The notes beneath the pieces are model-generated. The model made no database searches and was not told where the DNA came from. It saw nothing but the letters and a program-made list of their open reading frames with translations. A DNA stretch of 64,000 bases from Bacteroidales bacterium (GTDB taxonomy: Bacteria; Bacteroidota; Bacteroidia; Bacteroidales; WCHB1-69), in assembly GCA_017633255.1 (NCBI GenBank), contig JAGBPS010000026.1, positions 1 to 64,000 on the forward strand. The letters run 5' to 3'. This document shows positions 10,424 through 18,103 of the stretch, in pieces. Numbering within the stretch: the stretch's first letter is position 1; each line of letters starts with the position of its first letter. The position numbers and the translations under genes are program-made.

Positions 10424-11620
10424 ATGAAAAAATTCGATCCCGCAACCAACATTCAGGCAATTGACATGAAAGACGCTCAACGTGGTGTGAACCCTTCTAT
10501 TTGTGATAGCGCAACTTTTATGTTCGAGAAAGCTAAAACCATGACCGATACTTTCCATGGTGAAACTGAAGGCTATTATTTGTATTCAAGACACTGGAAT
10601 CCTAGTACGTATGCTTTGAGCCGTGGCTTGGCTGCTATGGAAGGCACTGAATCTGCATGGGTTACTGGTTCCGGTATGGCTGCTATCACTGTTGCCCTGT
10701 TGCATGAGGTGAAATCTGGCGACCATATTCTGTCCAGTATGACTACCTATGGTGGTACTTTCGCTTTCCTGAACAACTATATTAAAAAGTTCGGTGTTGA
10801 AGTTGACTTTGTTAATATGCAGGACTTGGACGCCGTGAAAAAAGCTGTTAAACCCAATACTAAAGTGCTGTACACGGAGACTATGAACAATCCTTTGCTG
10901 CGTATTGCCAATATTCCTGAATTGTCAAAGATTGCTCATGCAGCTGGAGCAAAATTGTTGGTGGACAATACATTTACTCCAATGATTTTCTCTCCCTATC
11001 AGTTGGGTGCTGATGTGGTGATTTACAGTATGACAAAGTATGTGAATGGTATGAATGACTGTGTTGCCGGTGCTATCTGCGGTACAGCTGATTATATCAA
11101 TTCATTGATCAATGTGAATGACGGTACTGCCATGTTGTTAGGTCCTGTTTTGGATCCTATGCGTTCAGCAAGTATTCAGAAGAATCTGCATACTTTGCAT
11201 ATCCGTATGAAACAGCACAGCGCTAACGCCATGTATTTGGCCAAGAGATTCAAAGAAACCGGTATCAAGTACAATTATCCCGGTTTGGAAGAACATGTAG
11301 ACCATAAACTGTTCACCGAGATGATGAACGAAGGTTTTGGTTATGGCGGTATGATTTCCATCGATATGGGCACTGCTGACAGAGCAAGCGCTATCATGGA
11401 GAAGATGCAGGAACTGGGTGTTGGTTACCTGGCCGTTAGCTTAGGTTACTTCAAGACCTTGTTCAGCAACTCTGGTAAGTCCACTTCATCAGAAGTTCCG
11501 GAAGATATCCAGAAGGAAATGGGTATGAGCGAAGGCTTGATCCGCTTCTCTGTAGGTATTGACAATGATCCTGAAAGAACCTTCCAGTTGATTAAACAGG
11601 CTATTGACGCTACAAAATAA
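10424..11620 (+). CDS. Methionine gamma-lyase-like / transsulfuration-family PLP enzyme
   Basis: 398 residues, the usual length for Cys/Met-metabolism PLP enzymes. The PLP-binding lysine lies in YSMTKYVNG, preceded by the cofactor-contact motif LLVDNTF and by TGSGMAAI near residue 85. The closest family pattern is methionine gamma-lyase, which breaks L-methionine into methanethiol, ammonia and 2-oxobutyrate. The position of the active-site Cys of classical lyases (context YGCTFAFL) holds Gly here (TYGGTFAFL), so cystathionine lyase or O-acylhomoserine sulfhydrylase activity cannot be excluded. It is a single gene with its own promoter and a bidirectional terminator. Confidence 0.8.
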   Translation: MKKFDPATNIQAIDMKDAQRGVNPSICDSATFMFEKAKTMTDTFHGETEGYYLYSRHWNPSTYALSRGLAAMEGTESAWVTGSGMAAITVALLHEVKSGDHILSSMTTYGGTFAFLNNYIKKFGVEVDFVNMQDLDAVKKAVKPNTKVLYTETMNNPLLRIANIPELSKIAHAAGAKLLVDNTFTPMIFSPYQLGADVVIYSMTKYVNGMNDCVAGAICGTADYINSLINVNDGTAMLLGPVLDPMRSASIQKNLHTLHIRMKQHSANAMYLAKRFKETGIKYNYPGLEEHVDHKLFTEMMNEGFGYGGMISIDMGTADRASAIMEKMQELGVGYLAVSLGYFKTLFSNSGKSTSSEVPEDIQKEMGMSEGLIRFSVGIDNDPERTFQLIKQAIDATK

Positions 11621-11636
11621 TCATTGGATAAAAAAT

Positions 11637-11666
11637 AAAAGGCTGTCATTTTTGGCAGCCTTTTTT
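11637..11666. terminator. Bidirectional terminator between convergent genes
   Basis: An 11-bp stem AAAAGGCTGTC/GGCAGCCTTTT (one G-U pair), six-base loop and T-run, placed between the PLP-enzyme gene and the convergent acyl-CoA synthetase gene. The A-tract on the other side lets it work in both directions. Its GGCTGTC...GGCAGCC core resembles the hairpin repeat family at 32504, 33422 and 48201. Confidence 0.85.
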
Positions 11667-11684
11667 CGTTTAAATTCGGGAAAT

Positions 11685-13451
11685 TTATGAGAACAGTTTT
11701 TCGATTTTATCTTTGTATTTGTTTTGGATGAAATTTCGTTTCAGTTTGAGGGTAGGGGTGAGCTCGCCTGTCTGGATGCTCCATTCATAATCCACGAGGA
11801 AATAGCGTTTCACTTGCTCTGCCTCACCGAATTGTTTGTTGTAGTATTCCACTACACGTTTGAATTTATCTTTCACCGCGGGGTGCTGTATCATTTCCTC
11901 GTTGGTGGTGTAGGCGATGTGTTTGTTGCTGCACCAAGAGCGAAGATCGGCGAAGTTGGGAACGATTAATGCGCCGGCGAATTTTCGGTTCTCGCCCACA
12001 ATCATGATATTGTCGATAAGAGGTTCTTCGCAGAATTTTGCTTCCAGAATGGTAGGTACCACGTATTTGCCCATGGCGGTCTTGAACATCTCTTTTTTAC
12101 GGCCGGTGATTTTTAATTGTCCTTCAGCTGTGAATTCACCTATGTCGCCGGTATGGAACCAGCCATCTTCGTCAATCGCGGCCTTGGTCTGTTCCTCGTC
12201 ATTATAGTAGCCTTTCATCACGCATTTTCCGCGGGTGATGATTTCTCCGTCTTCGCTTATTTTTGCTTCAATGCCGGGCAGAATCGGACCTACGGTACCG
12301 AATTTAACCCCGTTTTTGAAGAAATTGCTGACCGCAATAACGGGAGAGGTCTCGGTGAGACCGTATCCTTCCAGTACGGGTACTTCCATCGCCCAGAAAA
12401 TACGGTTGATTCGTTCCTGAATGGCTGCGCCACCGGATACTACCACTTTGAGGTTTCCGCCCAAGGCAGCCTTCCACTGGTTGAAAACCAATTTACGGGC
12501 AATACGTAGTTTGCGGCGGTATAACTTCGAGGAATTGAAGTCATATTCGTTTGCGATATTGACTGCCCAGAAAAAGATTCTGTGTTTGATACCTTTCAAT
12601 TTACGTCCTGTTGCCAGGATTTTGTCATAAACTTTTTCTAGTAATCGAGGAACCGTAGTGAAAATATCAGGTTTGATTTCCTGGATGTTGTCCACAATCT
12701 TGGCCAGGTTTTCCGCATAGTAAATAGAAACACCTACATAATGCCAAGCGTATATCAGCATTCGCTCGTAGGCGTGGCACAAGGGCAGATAACTTACCAC
12801 TCGGCTTTGAGGTGTGGCGGGAATAATCGGAACCACCGCCTTCACATTGTTGAGGATGTTGCTGTGGGTAAGCATTACTCCTTTGGGATTTCCGGTAGTA
12901 CCAGATGTGTATATCAGCGTAACCACATCGTCGGGAGAAATGCTGCTCTTGATTTCCTCCAAATATTGTGGACAGGGGTTGGCGACACCTAATTCAATAA
13001 TCTCATTGAGGTGACGGTATCCTCGCAAGTTGCGGAAGGTGTAAACCATATCCTGCAACTGCGGCATCTCCGCTATCACATTCTCTATTTTCCGAAGCAG
13101 CTCCCATCCGGCGACAAATATCATTTTCACATCCGCATGGTGCAGAATGTATTTATATTCGCTTTCGCTGATAGTGGGGTATATCGACACGTGAATGGCT
13201 CCCAATTGCTGGATGGCCATATCCAGGAAATTCCATTCGGGACGGTTGTTGCTGATAGAGGCGATTCTGTCACCTTTCTTGATGCCTAGTTGCATTAGAC
13301 CGTAGCTGATATAGTTCACTTTTTCGATGTAGTCTTTGGTGCTATATCGTACCCAAACGCCGTTTTCCTTTCCGCATACCGCGTCTTCCTTGGGAAAATA
13401 CTTTGCGTAATGCGGCAGTAAGTCAAATAAACGTGTTACTTCCATAGTCAT
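11685..13451 (-). CDS. fadD: Long-chain acyl-CoA synthetase (AMP-forming)
   Basis: 588 residues. Activates fatty acids to acyl-CoA with ATP through an acyl-AMP intermediate. Family motifs are all present: the phosphate-binding loop YTSGTTGNPKGVMLTHSN (about residue 180), GYGLTETSP, the nucleotide-binding TGD in FHTGDIGEF, and the hinge/C-terminal lysine region GRKKEMFKTAMGKYV. The protein begins MTMEV, so either of two Met codons six bases apart could be used. Single-gene transcript, convergent with the PLP enzyme. The exact symbol is by family resemblance; chain-length preference is not readable from sequence. Confidence 0.9.
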   Translation of the reverse strand: MTMEVTRLFDLLPHYAKYFPKEDAVCGKENGVWVRYSTKDYIEKVNYISYGLMQLGIKKGDRIASISNNRPEWNFLDMAIQQLGAIHVSIYPTISESEYKYILHHADVKMIFVAGWELLRKIENVIAEMPQLQDMVYTFRNLRGYRHLNEIIELGVANPCPQYLEEIKSSISPDDVVTLIYTSGTTGNPKGVMLTHSNILNNVKAVVPIIPATPQSRVVSYLPLCHAYERMLIYAWHYVGVSIYYAENLAKIVDNIQEIKPDIFTTVPRLLEKVYDKILATGRKLKGIKHRIFFWAVNIANEYDFNSSKLYRRKLRIARKLVFNQWKAALGGNLKVVVSGGAAIQERINRIFWAMEVPVLEGYGLTETSPVIAVSNFFKNGVKFGTVGPILPGIEAKISEDGEIITRGKCVMKGYYNDEEQTKAAIDEDGWFHTGDIGEFTAEGQLKITGRKKEMFKTAMGKYVVPTILEAKFCEEPLIDNIMIVGENRKFAGALIVPNFADLRSWCSNKHIAYTTNEEMIQHPAVKDKFKRVVEYYNKQFGEAEQVKRYFLVDYEWSIQTGELTPTLKLKRNFIQNKYKDKIEKLFS

Positions 13452-13464
13452 TTATTTAAACGTG

Positions 13465-13472
13465 CAAAAATA
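13465..13472 (-). promoter_or_regulatory. -7 promoter element for the acyl-CoA synthetase gene
   Basis: Reads TATTTTTG then C on the minus strand, 14 bp upstream of the first start codon; matches TAnnTTTG. Confidence 0.5.
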
Positions 13473-13645
13473 CGAAAAATAATTGGCAAATGAGTAAATT
13501 AACAAATGGAACAGTTGTTTAATTGATTAATGTGCTAATTATCAATGTGCTAATATGCCAATTATATTAAGGGAATGACTCTGGTAATGTTGGTAAAAAA
13601 TCAGACAATAAGAAAATAATTATTCATATTATAAGAAAATATTTG

Positions 13646-13653
13646 TATATTTG
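13646..13653 (+). promoter_or_regulatory. -7 promoter element that fixes the next gene start
   Basis: TATATTTG then C. Transcription would start near 13660, so a possible TTG start at 13651 would lie inside the promoter; the ATG at 13681 is therefore chosen. Confidence 0.6.
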
Positions 13654-13680
13654 CAAAATAATTTATTAAGGAAGGATGTG

Positions 13681-14463
13681 ATGAAGTTTTGTGTACGTTG
13701 TTTTGCAATCTTTTTGATGATAATGACTTATGAGTCATTATCTGCTCAATCTGATTTGGGAGCAATGGATTATCATCTCGTAAAATGTGAGATGGCGGCT
13801 GCGAGACCGTTTTTGTCGCATTCGTGGGTCGCAGGTGTTTGTGGAAACGATTACCTGCTCAAAGAGTTGATGCGAGCACGACTTGAAGCGGTGATACGGT
13901 ACGACAGGCATGCATTTATCCTGCAATTGTCTCATGATGGGTACTCACGCTATGGGGAGTTGACCACTATGGTGGGTTATGCGGTGAAATTTGGTGGGAG
14001 GGTGGCGGTGGGAATGAGGTATTATTATTTGTATCAGCATGTTGATAATTATGAGGCGCAACATTCTGTCACATTTGATGTGTCGCTGTATGCGCAGCTG
14101 AGTCGGAAATTATGTTTTGGCTTTGAAGTATATAATCCGGCGAGATTGAGATATTCGATACGGGGACCTGATATCATTCCGATGCGTTTCACGGTGCTCG
14201 TCCACTATTTGTATAGTGAGAAGTTGTCGTTTTCTGTGCAAGTCCTCAAATACCTGCCCGGCTGTTTTGATGTGTCCGCAGCTTGCTATTACCAGCCGCT
14301 ACATTGTTTCTATCTTTCGTTTGCCTGCTCATTATATGATACGAATTTTGGGGTAATGATCCGTTGCCGTCGTTTCTATTTCATGGTGGATGCGCGATAC
14401 AATTATCATTTGGGTTTTTCGCCAGAAGTAGGTGTGGGAATGCAGTTAAAAGTTAAGAATTAA
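13681..14463 (+). CDS. Outer-membrane beta-barrel protein, unknown function
   Basis: 260 residues from the ATG at 13681, which is preceded by a purine-rich AAGGAAGG and lies downstream of a -7 element. The signal peptide is MKFCVRCFAIFLMIMTYESL followed by SAQ. The rest is alternating hydrophobic/aromatic strands (for example VGMRYYYLYQHV, FYFMVDARYNYHLGF) ending in GVGMQLKVKN, typical of a small outer-membrane barrel. I do not recognise a named family. It ends 11 bp before the helix-hairpin-helix barrel protein, and the two very likely form one operon. Confidence 0.7.
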   Translation: MKFCVRCFAIFLMIMTYESLSAQSDLGAMDYHLVKCEMAAARPFLSHSWVAGVCGNDYLLKELMRARLEAVIRYDRHAFILQLSHDGYSRYGELTTMVGYAVKFGGRVAVGMRYYYLYQHVDNYEAQHSVTFDVSLYAQLSRKLCFGFEVYNPARLRYSIRGPDIIPMRFTVLVHYLYSEKLSFSVQVLKYLPGCFDVSAACYYQPLHCFYLSFACSLYDTNFGVMIRCRRFYFMVDARYNYHLGFSPEVGVGMQLKVKN

Positions 14464-14474
14464 TAGTTGGGAAG

Positions 14475-16532
14475 ATGAAGTGTGTGAGGAGTTGCTTATG
14501 TTTCTTGTGGTGTGGTATGTGCCTGATGTTCGCGTATGCGCAGGATGACACGATACTGGGCACTTCACAGCGTGAAGTTTTATTCAGGCGTTTCGAGGCA
14601 CTGATAGAGGAGGATGAGGCGAATCAGGAGGCTTTGGAAGAACTATTGGTAGAGGAAGAGGAAAACAAACAGGTACAAGGGAAAGTGAATCTGAATGATT
14701 TGAGTGCGGAAATGGCGTTCGATGTTTTGCATTTGTCGGATTACCAGTATTATCAACTGTTGTCATATTTGAGCGAATATGGGGCACTGGTGTCGGTGTG
14801 GGAATTGAATGCGGTGGAGGGGTTCTCGTATGAGGACGTTAGGCGACTGAATCCATTGGTGATGGTGGAAAACGTGCGTAGCGGAGGCGGCTTTTTCAAA
14901 AATTTTTTCCGAAAAAGCAAAAGCAGCCTTTTGTATCGTTACGGGCAGGTGTTAGAGAAGCAGGCTGGGTATGACAAGTCAGAGGAGAAACACTATTTAG
15001 GTTCCCCGATGAGGATGGCTTTCAAGTATCAGTTCAACTCTCAGGGCAAGTTTCAGTTGGCGTTTTCGGGGGAGAAGGATGCGGGAGAGCAGTTTTTCAA
15101 AGGGGCGCAGAAGTATGGCTTTGATTTTTATTCAGGCTATGTATGCTTGAAAGATATTGGGGTGCTGAAAAAGGCGGTGGTTGGTGATTTCAGGTTGGAC
15201 TTCGGGCAAGGTTTGGTGGTGGGTTCGTCACTCATGAGAGGGAAGGGAGGAGGGGTGGGAACGGTGAGGCGTTTTGCGGGCATGATTAAGCCCGTGGCAC
15301 CGCTGAATGAGGGTAGTGCTTTGAGAGGGGTGGCGGCGACAGTCGGCAATTACCACTATACGGGTACGGTATTTGCCGGTTTCAGAAAGTATGACGGTAA
15401 TTTGCTTTTTAGCGAGGACAGTACACTGAATTTTACTGGCTCTTTGACCAACAGCGGATATCACCGTACGGAGACGGAGCAGCAAAAAAGTGATAACCTG
15501 CGGAGTTGGGTGTTCGGGGCGGATTTTTTGTATCGGCACAGGGTGTTCAGAGTAGGGGCCAGGGTGCTTTATACCTTGTTCAACAGACAGGTACTTCCTT
15601 CGGATAAGCCGTATCAGCAGTATAATTTCTCGGGGAAAGGTATGTTGAATGTGGGAGTAGATTATCAGTTGATTATCAAGAAGGTGGTTTTGTTTGGCGA
15701 GATGGCGGTATCCGGAAACGGCGGCTGGGCCTTGATACAGGGAGCTTTGTTCAGCCTTTCCCCAGGAGCTTCATTTGCGATGCAGGCGCACTATTGCGAC
15801 AAAAAGTACATTGCCTTGCAACGTTCCTCTTCCTCCAAAGGCGAATGGGGTATATACTTGACTTCACAGTTGGTGCTTAATGCGAAGATGGGATTGGACT
15901 TTTACTATGACTACAGTCATTTTACGTGGTTGCAGTATCGGGTGGATGCTCCCTCACAGGCTATGCAGGCTGGGGTGAATATGGATATTTCTGTCAGTCG
16001 TCATTCAAAACTATCATTCAAATATCAGTATAAAGTGAAAGATAGAAACAGTTCGGGCGATGCCTGGACCAAGGAGATAGTACCTTTCCATACTTCCAGA
16101 TTGCGGCTGATATGGGATTGCCAGCCTGTTGATTTGCTGAAATTGGAAACCGAGGTGGATTATGTCATCAATCATTCCCGTCCATTGGCCTATCAGCATG
16201 ACGGATTTCTTGTGTATCAAGATGTTGGAATAGATTGGAAGAAAACAGGTCTGGGCTTCCATGTCAGACTGGCCTTGTTTGATACAGATACGTACGAAGA
16301 GCGTTTGTATGCGTATGAACATGATTTGTATCAAAGCTTTACGGTCAATTCTCATTATGATAGGGGGTGGAGGGCTTTCCTGTTGGTCAGTTACAGTTAC
16401 CGTTGGTTTCATGTTTGGCTGAAGCTGTCCCAGACCTATTATTGGGATAAAGAAGAGATTGGCAGTGGTTTGGATTTAATTCAAAAAAATCATAAAACGG
16501 AGTTGAAAGTGCAAGTGATGGTGAAATGGTAG
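14475..16532 (+). CDS. Helix-hairpin-helix domain outer-membrane protein
   Basis: 685 residues with a signal peptide ending FAYAQ. Residues ~75-135 hold a ComEA-like double helix-hairpin-helix: VNLNDLSAEMAFDVLHLSDY, then ALVSVWELNAVEGFSYEDV. The remaining ~550 residues are strand-rich with repeated Gly-aromatic patterns ending in an aromatic residue (VMVKW), consistent with a large outer-membrane barrel. Helix-hairpin-helix modules in ComEA bind DNA, so a role in DNA uptake is possible but unproven. It is the second gene of a two-gene operon with the barrel protein before it. Confidence 0.75.
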   Translation: MKCVRSCLCFLWCGMCLMFAYAQDDTILGTSQREVLFRRFEALIEEDEANQEALEELLVEEEENKQVQGKVNLNDLSAEMAFDVLHLSDYQYYQLLSYLSEYGALVSVWELNAVEGFSYEDVRRLNPLVMVENVRSGGGFFKNFFRKSKSSLLYRYGQVLEKQAGYDKSEEKHYLGSPMRMAFKYQFNSQGKFQLAFSGEKDAGEQFFKGAQKYGFDFYSGYVCLKDIGVLKKAVVGDFRLDFGQGLVVGSSLMRGKGGGVGTVRRFAGMIKPVAPLNEGSALRGVAATVGNYHYTGTVFAGFRKYDGNLLFSEDSTLNFTGSLTNSGYHRTETEQQKSDNLRSWVFGADFLYRHRVFRVGARVLYTLFNRQVLPSDKPYQQYNFSGKGMLNVGVDYQLIIKKVVLFGEMAVSGNGGWALIQGALFSLSPGASFAMQAHYCDKKYIALQRSSSSKGEWGIYLTSQLVLNAKMGLDFYYDYSHFTWLQYRVDAPSQAMQAGVNMDISVSRHSKLSFKYQYKVKDRNSSGDAWTKEIVPFHTSRLRLIWDCQPVDLLKLETEVDYVINHSRPLAYQHDGFLVYQDVGIDWKKTGLGFHVRLALFDTDTYEERLYAYEHDLYQSFTVNSHYDRGWRAFLLVSYSYRWFHVWLKLSQTYYWDKEEIGSGLDLIQKNHKTELKVQVMVKW

Positions 16533-16560
16533 AGGCTTGATGTTCTGTGGTTGAAAGGTA

Positions 16561-16588
16561 GTAGAGACGTTTCATGAAACGTCTCTAC
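16561..16588. repeat. GTAGAGACG palindromic repeat, copy 1
   Basis: A perfect 28-bp palindrome: arms GTAGAGACG/CGTCTCTAC around a self-complementary core TTTCATGAAA. It lies downstream of the helix-hairpin-helix gene and belongs to the dispersed family also found at 22203, 22282, 23172, 31482 and 37703. It may act as a transcription terminator or 3' stabiliser. Confidence 0.85.
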
Positions 16589-16664
16589 AGACATTACCGA
16601 CAATTAACAGACCCAAAAAAAGGTGTTTTCGTGGCATAAAGTGCAAGGGCATTATAATTTTTTG

Positions 16665-16672
16665 TATTTTTG
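16665..16672 (+). promoter_or_regulatory. -7 promoter element for the dapA operon
   Basis: TATTTTTG then C, 22 bp before the start of the DUF6913-like gene; matches TAnnTTTG. Confidence 0.55.
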
Positions 16673-16694
16673 CAAGAATTTATTATGCTGAATA

Positions 16695-17222
16695 ATGTTT
16701 GATTTTATAAAAAGATATGCCTTGAAAAAGCACCTCGCGGCTAACACCGTTGAGCGTGACAGACAGATAGTCTCCTTGCGGAATGCCAAGAACATAGGCA
16801 TGGTTTGTGAGATTACCGATGAGGACTCCTATAAAGACGTTTTTGCCGTCTTCTCAAAACTTCAGACCATCAGCAAAGTGCAGATGGTTGGCTATATTAA
16901 TGAGAATGCGGTGCCGTTTTATTGCCTGGAGCAGTTGGCTGCGGATTATTTTTGCAAGAAAAACCTGAACTGGTACGGGAAACCGGATATGGTTCAGGTG
17001 GACGATTTTGTGGCGACGGATTTTGACATTCTGATAGATTTCACTAAGTCAAACTTGGCGCCCATCCATTATATACTGACTTTGACACACGCTTCTTTTT
17101 TGACAGGAGGCAATCCGTTCAATAAGGAATACTACGATTTGCTGATAGAAGGAGAGGAGTTGAGCAATAAGAAACTGTTGGAGAATATTTATGTTTACAC
17201 GCAAAAACTGAAAGGGGAATGA
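16695..17222 (+). CDS. DUF6913-like small cytoplasmic protein
   Basis: 175 residues, no signal peptide or membrane segment. It resembles a Bacteroidota-specific uncharacterised family that is commonly found next to dapA; function unknown. Recognisable features are a basic N-terminus (IKRYALKKHL), a nucleotide-fold-like central part (FDILIDFTKSNLAPIHYIL) and the ending YTQKLKGE. Its stop overlaps the dapA start by four bases (ATGA), so the two are translationally coupled, which suggests a linked job in diaminopimelate/lysine biosynthesis or cell-wall supply. Confidence 0.65.
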   Translation: MFDFIKRYALKKHLAANTVERDRQIVSLRNAKNIGMVCEITDEDSYKDVFAVFSKLQTISKVQMVGYINENAVPFYCLEQLAADYFCKKNLNWYGKPDMVQVDDFVATDFDILIDFTKSNLAPIHYILTLTHASFLTGGNPFNKEYYDLLIEGEELSNKKLLENIYVYTQKLKGE

Positions 17223-18103
17223 AAAACGAAGTGAATCTCAGAGGCTTAGGTGTGGCGTTGGTAACGCCATTCAATCGTGAAGGTGAAGTGGATTACGCAC
17301 GTTTGCGGCAGTTGGTGGACGATGTGATCCAGCACAAGGCGAATTATGTGGTAGCTTTGGGCACCACCAGCGAATCTCCGACTTTGACCCAGCAGGAAAA
17401 ACATGATGTGGTACGCACTGTTGTGGATACGGTGGCAGGTCGAGTGCCGGTCGTCATGGGCTGTGGAGGTCCTTCAACCCGTGTGGTGATTGACAAACTT
17501 ACGCATGCGGATTTGTCGGGCATTTCAGCTATTTTGTCCGTGACACCCTATTATAACCGTCCATCGCAGGAAGGCTTGAAGGAGCATTACCGGGAGATCG
17601 CTTACCGTTCACCCCTGCCCATCATTCTGTATAACGTATGGAAAAGAACGGCATGCAATATTGAAGCGGATACCACGCTGTTTCTGGCGAACGAGTACGA
17701 CAATATCATCGGTATCAAGGAGGCGTCGGGCAATATGAACCAGATTATGAAGGTGGTGAAGCACCGTCCTGAGGGCTTCTGGGTGATTTCAGGTGATGAT
17801 GCCATCACCTTGCCTTTGTTGGCAGCGGGTGTGGATGGCCTGATTTCTGTGGTGGCCAATGCTTTCCCCGCTGAGGTGAGCCAGATGGTGAACTTGGGCC
17901 TGAACAACCGTTTCCCGGAGGCCCGGAAATTGCACGAAAAACTGTTGGATATTACCCAGGCTTGTTTCAAGGAAGGCAATCCTGCCGGTATCAAGGCGGT
18001 ACTGGCATTACAGGAGAAACTGGAATATTATCTGAGACTTCCCTTGGTGCGTGTTTCTGGAGAACATCAGCAATATATCAAGAATCTAATGGAAAATCTG
18101 TAA
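17219..18103 (+). CDS. dapA: 4-hydroxy-tetrahydrodipicolinate synthase
   Basis: 294 residues, full length for the family. Condenses pyruvate with aspartate semialdehyde, the first committed step to diaminopimelate and lysine. The Schiff-base lysine is in IGIKEASGN; the catalytic Tyr lies in TPYYNRPSQEG; the Thr-Thr pair is in GTTSESPTL. It overlaps the preceding gene by four bases and its own stop shares one base with the ATG of the following carboxypeptidase, so three genes are tightly coupled. Confidence 0.95.
   Translation: MKNEVNLRGLGVALVTPFNREGEVDYARLRQLVDDVIQHKANYVVALGTTSESPTLTQQEKHDVVRTVVDTVAGRVPVVMGCGGPSTRVVIDKLTHADLSGISAILSVTPYYNRPSQEGLKEHYREIAYRSPLPIILYNVWKRTACNIEADTTLFLANEYDNIIGIKEASGNMNQIMKVVKHRPEGFWVISGDDAITLPLLAAGVDGLISVVANAFPAEVSQMVNLGLNNRFPEARKLHEKLLDITQACFKEGNPAGIKAVLALQEKLEYYLRLPLVRVSGEHQQYIKNLMENL

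Noticed and set aside
13651..13680. Upstream TTG start for the outer-membrane barrel protein
   Set aside because: It overlaps the -7 element TATATTTG; transcription would start downstream, and the signal peptide begins properly at the ATG at 13681.
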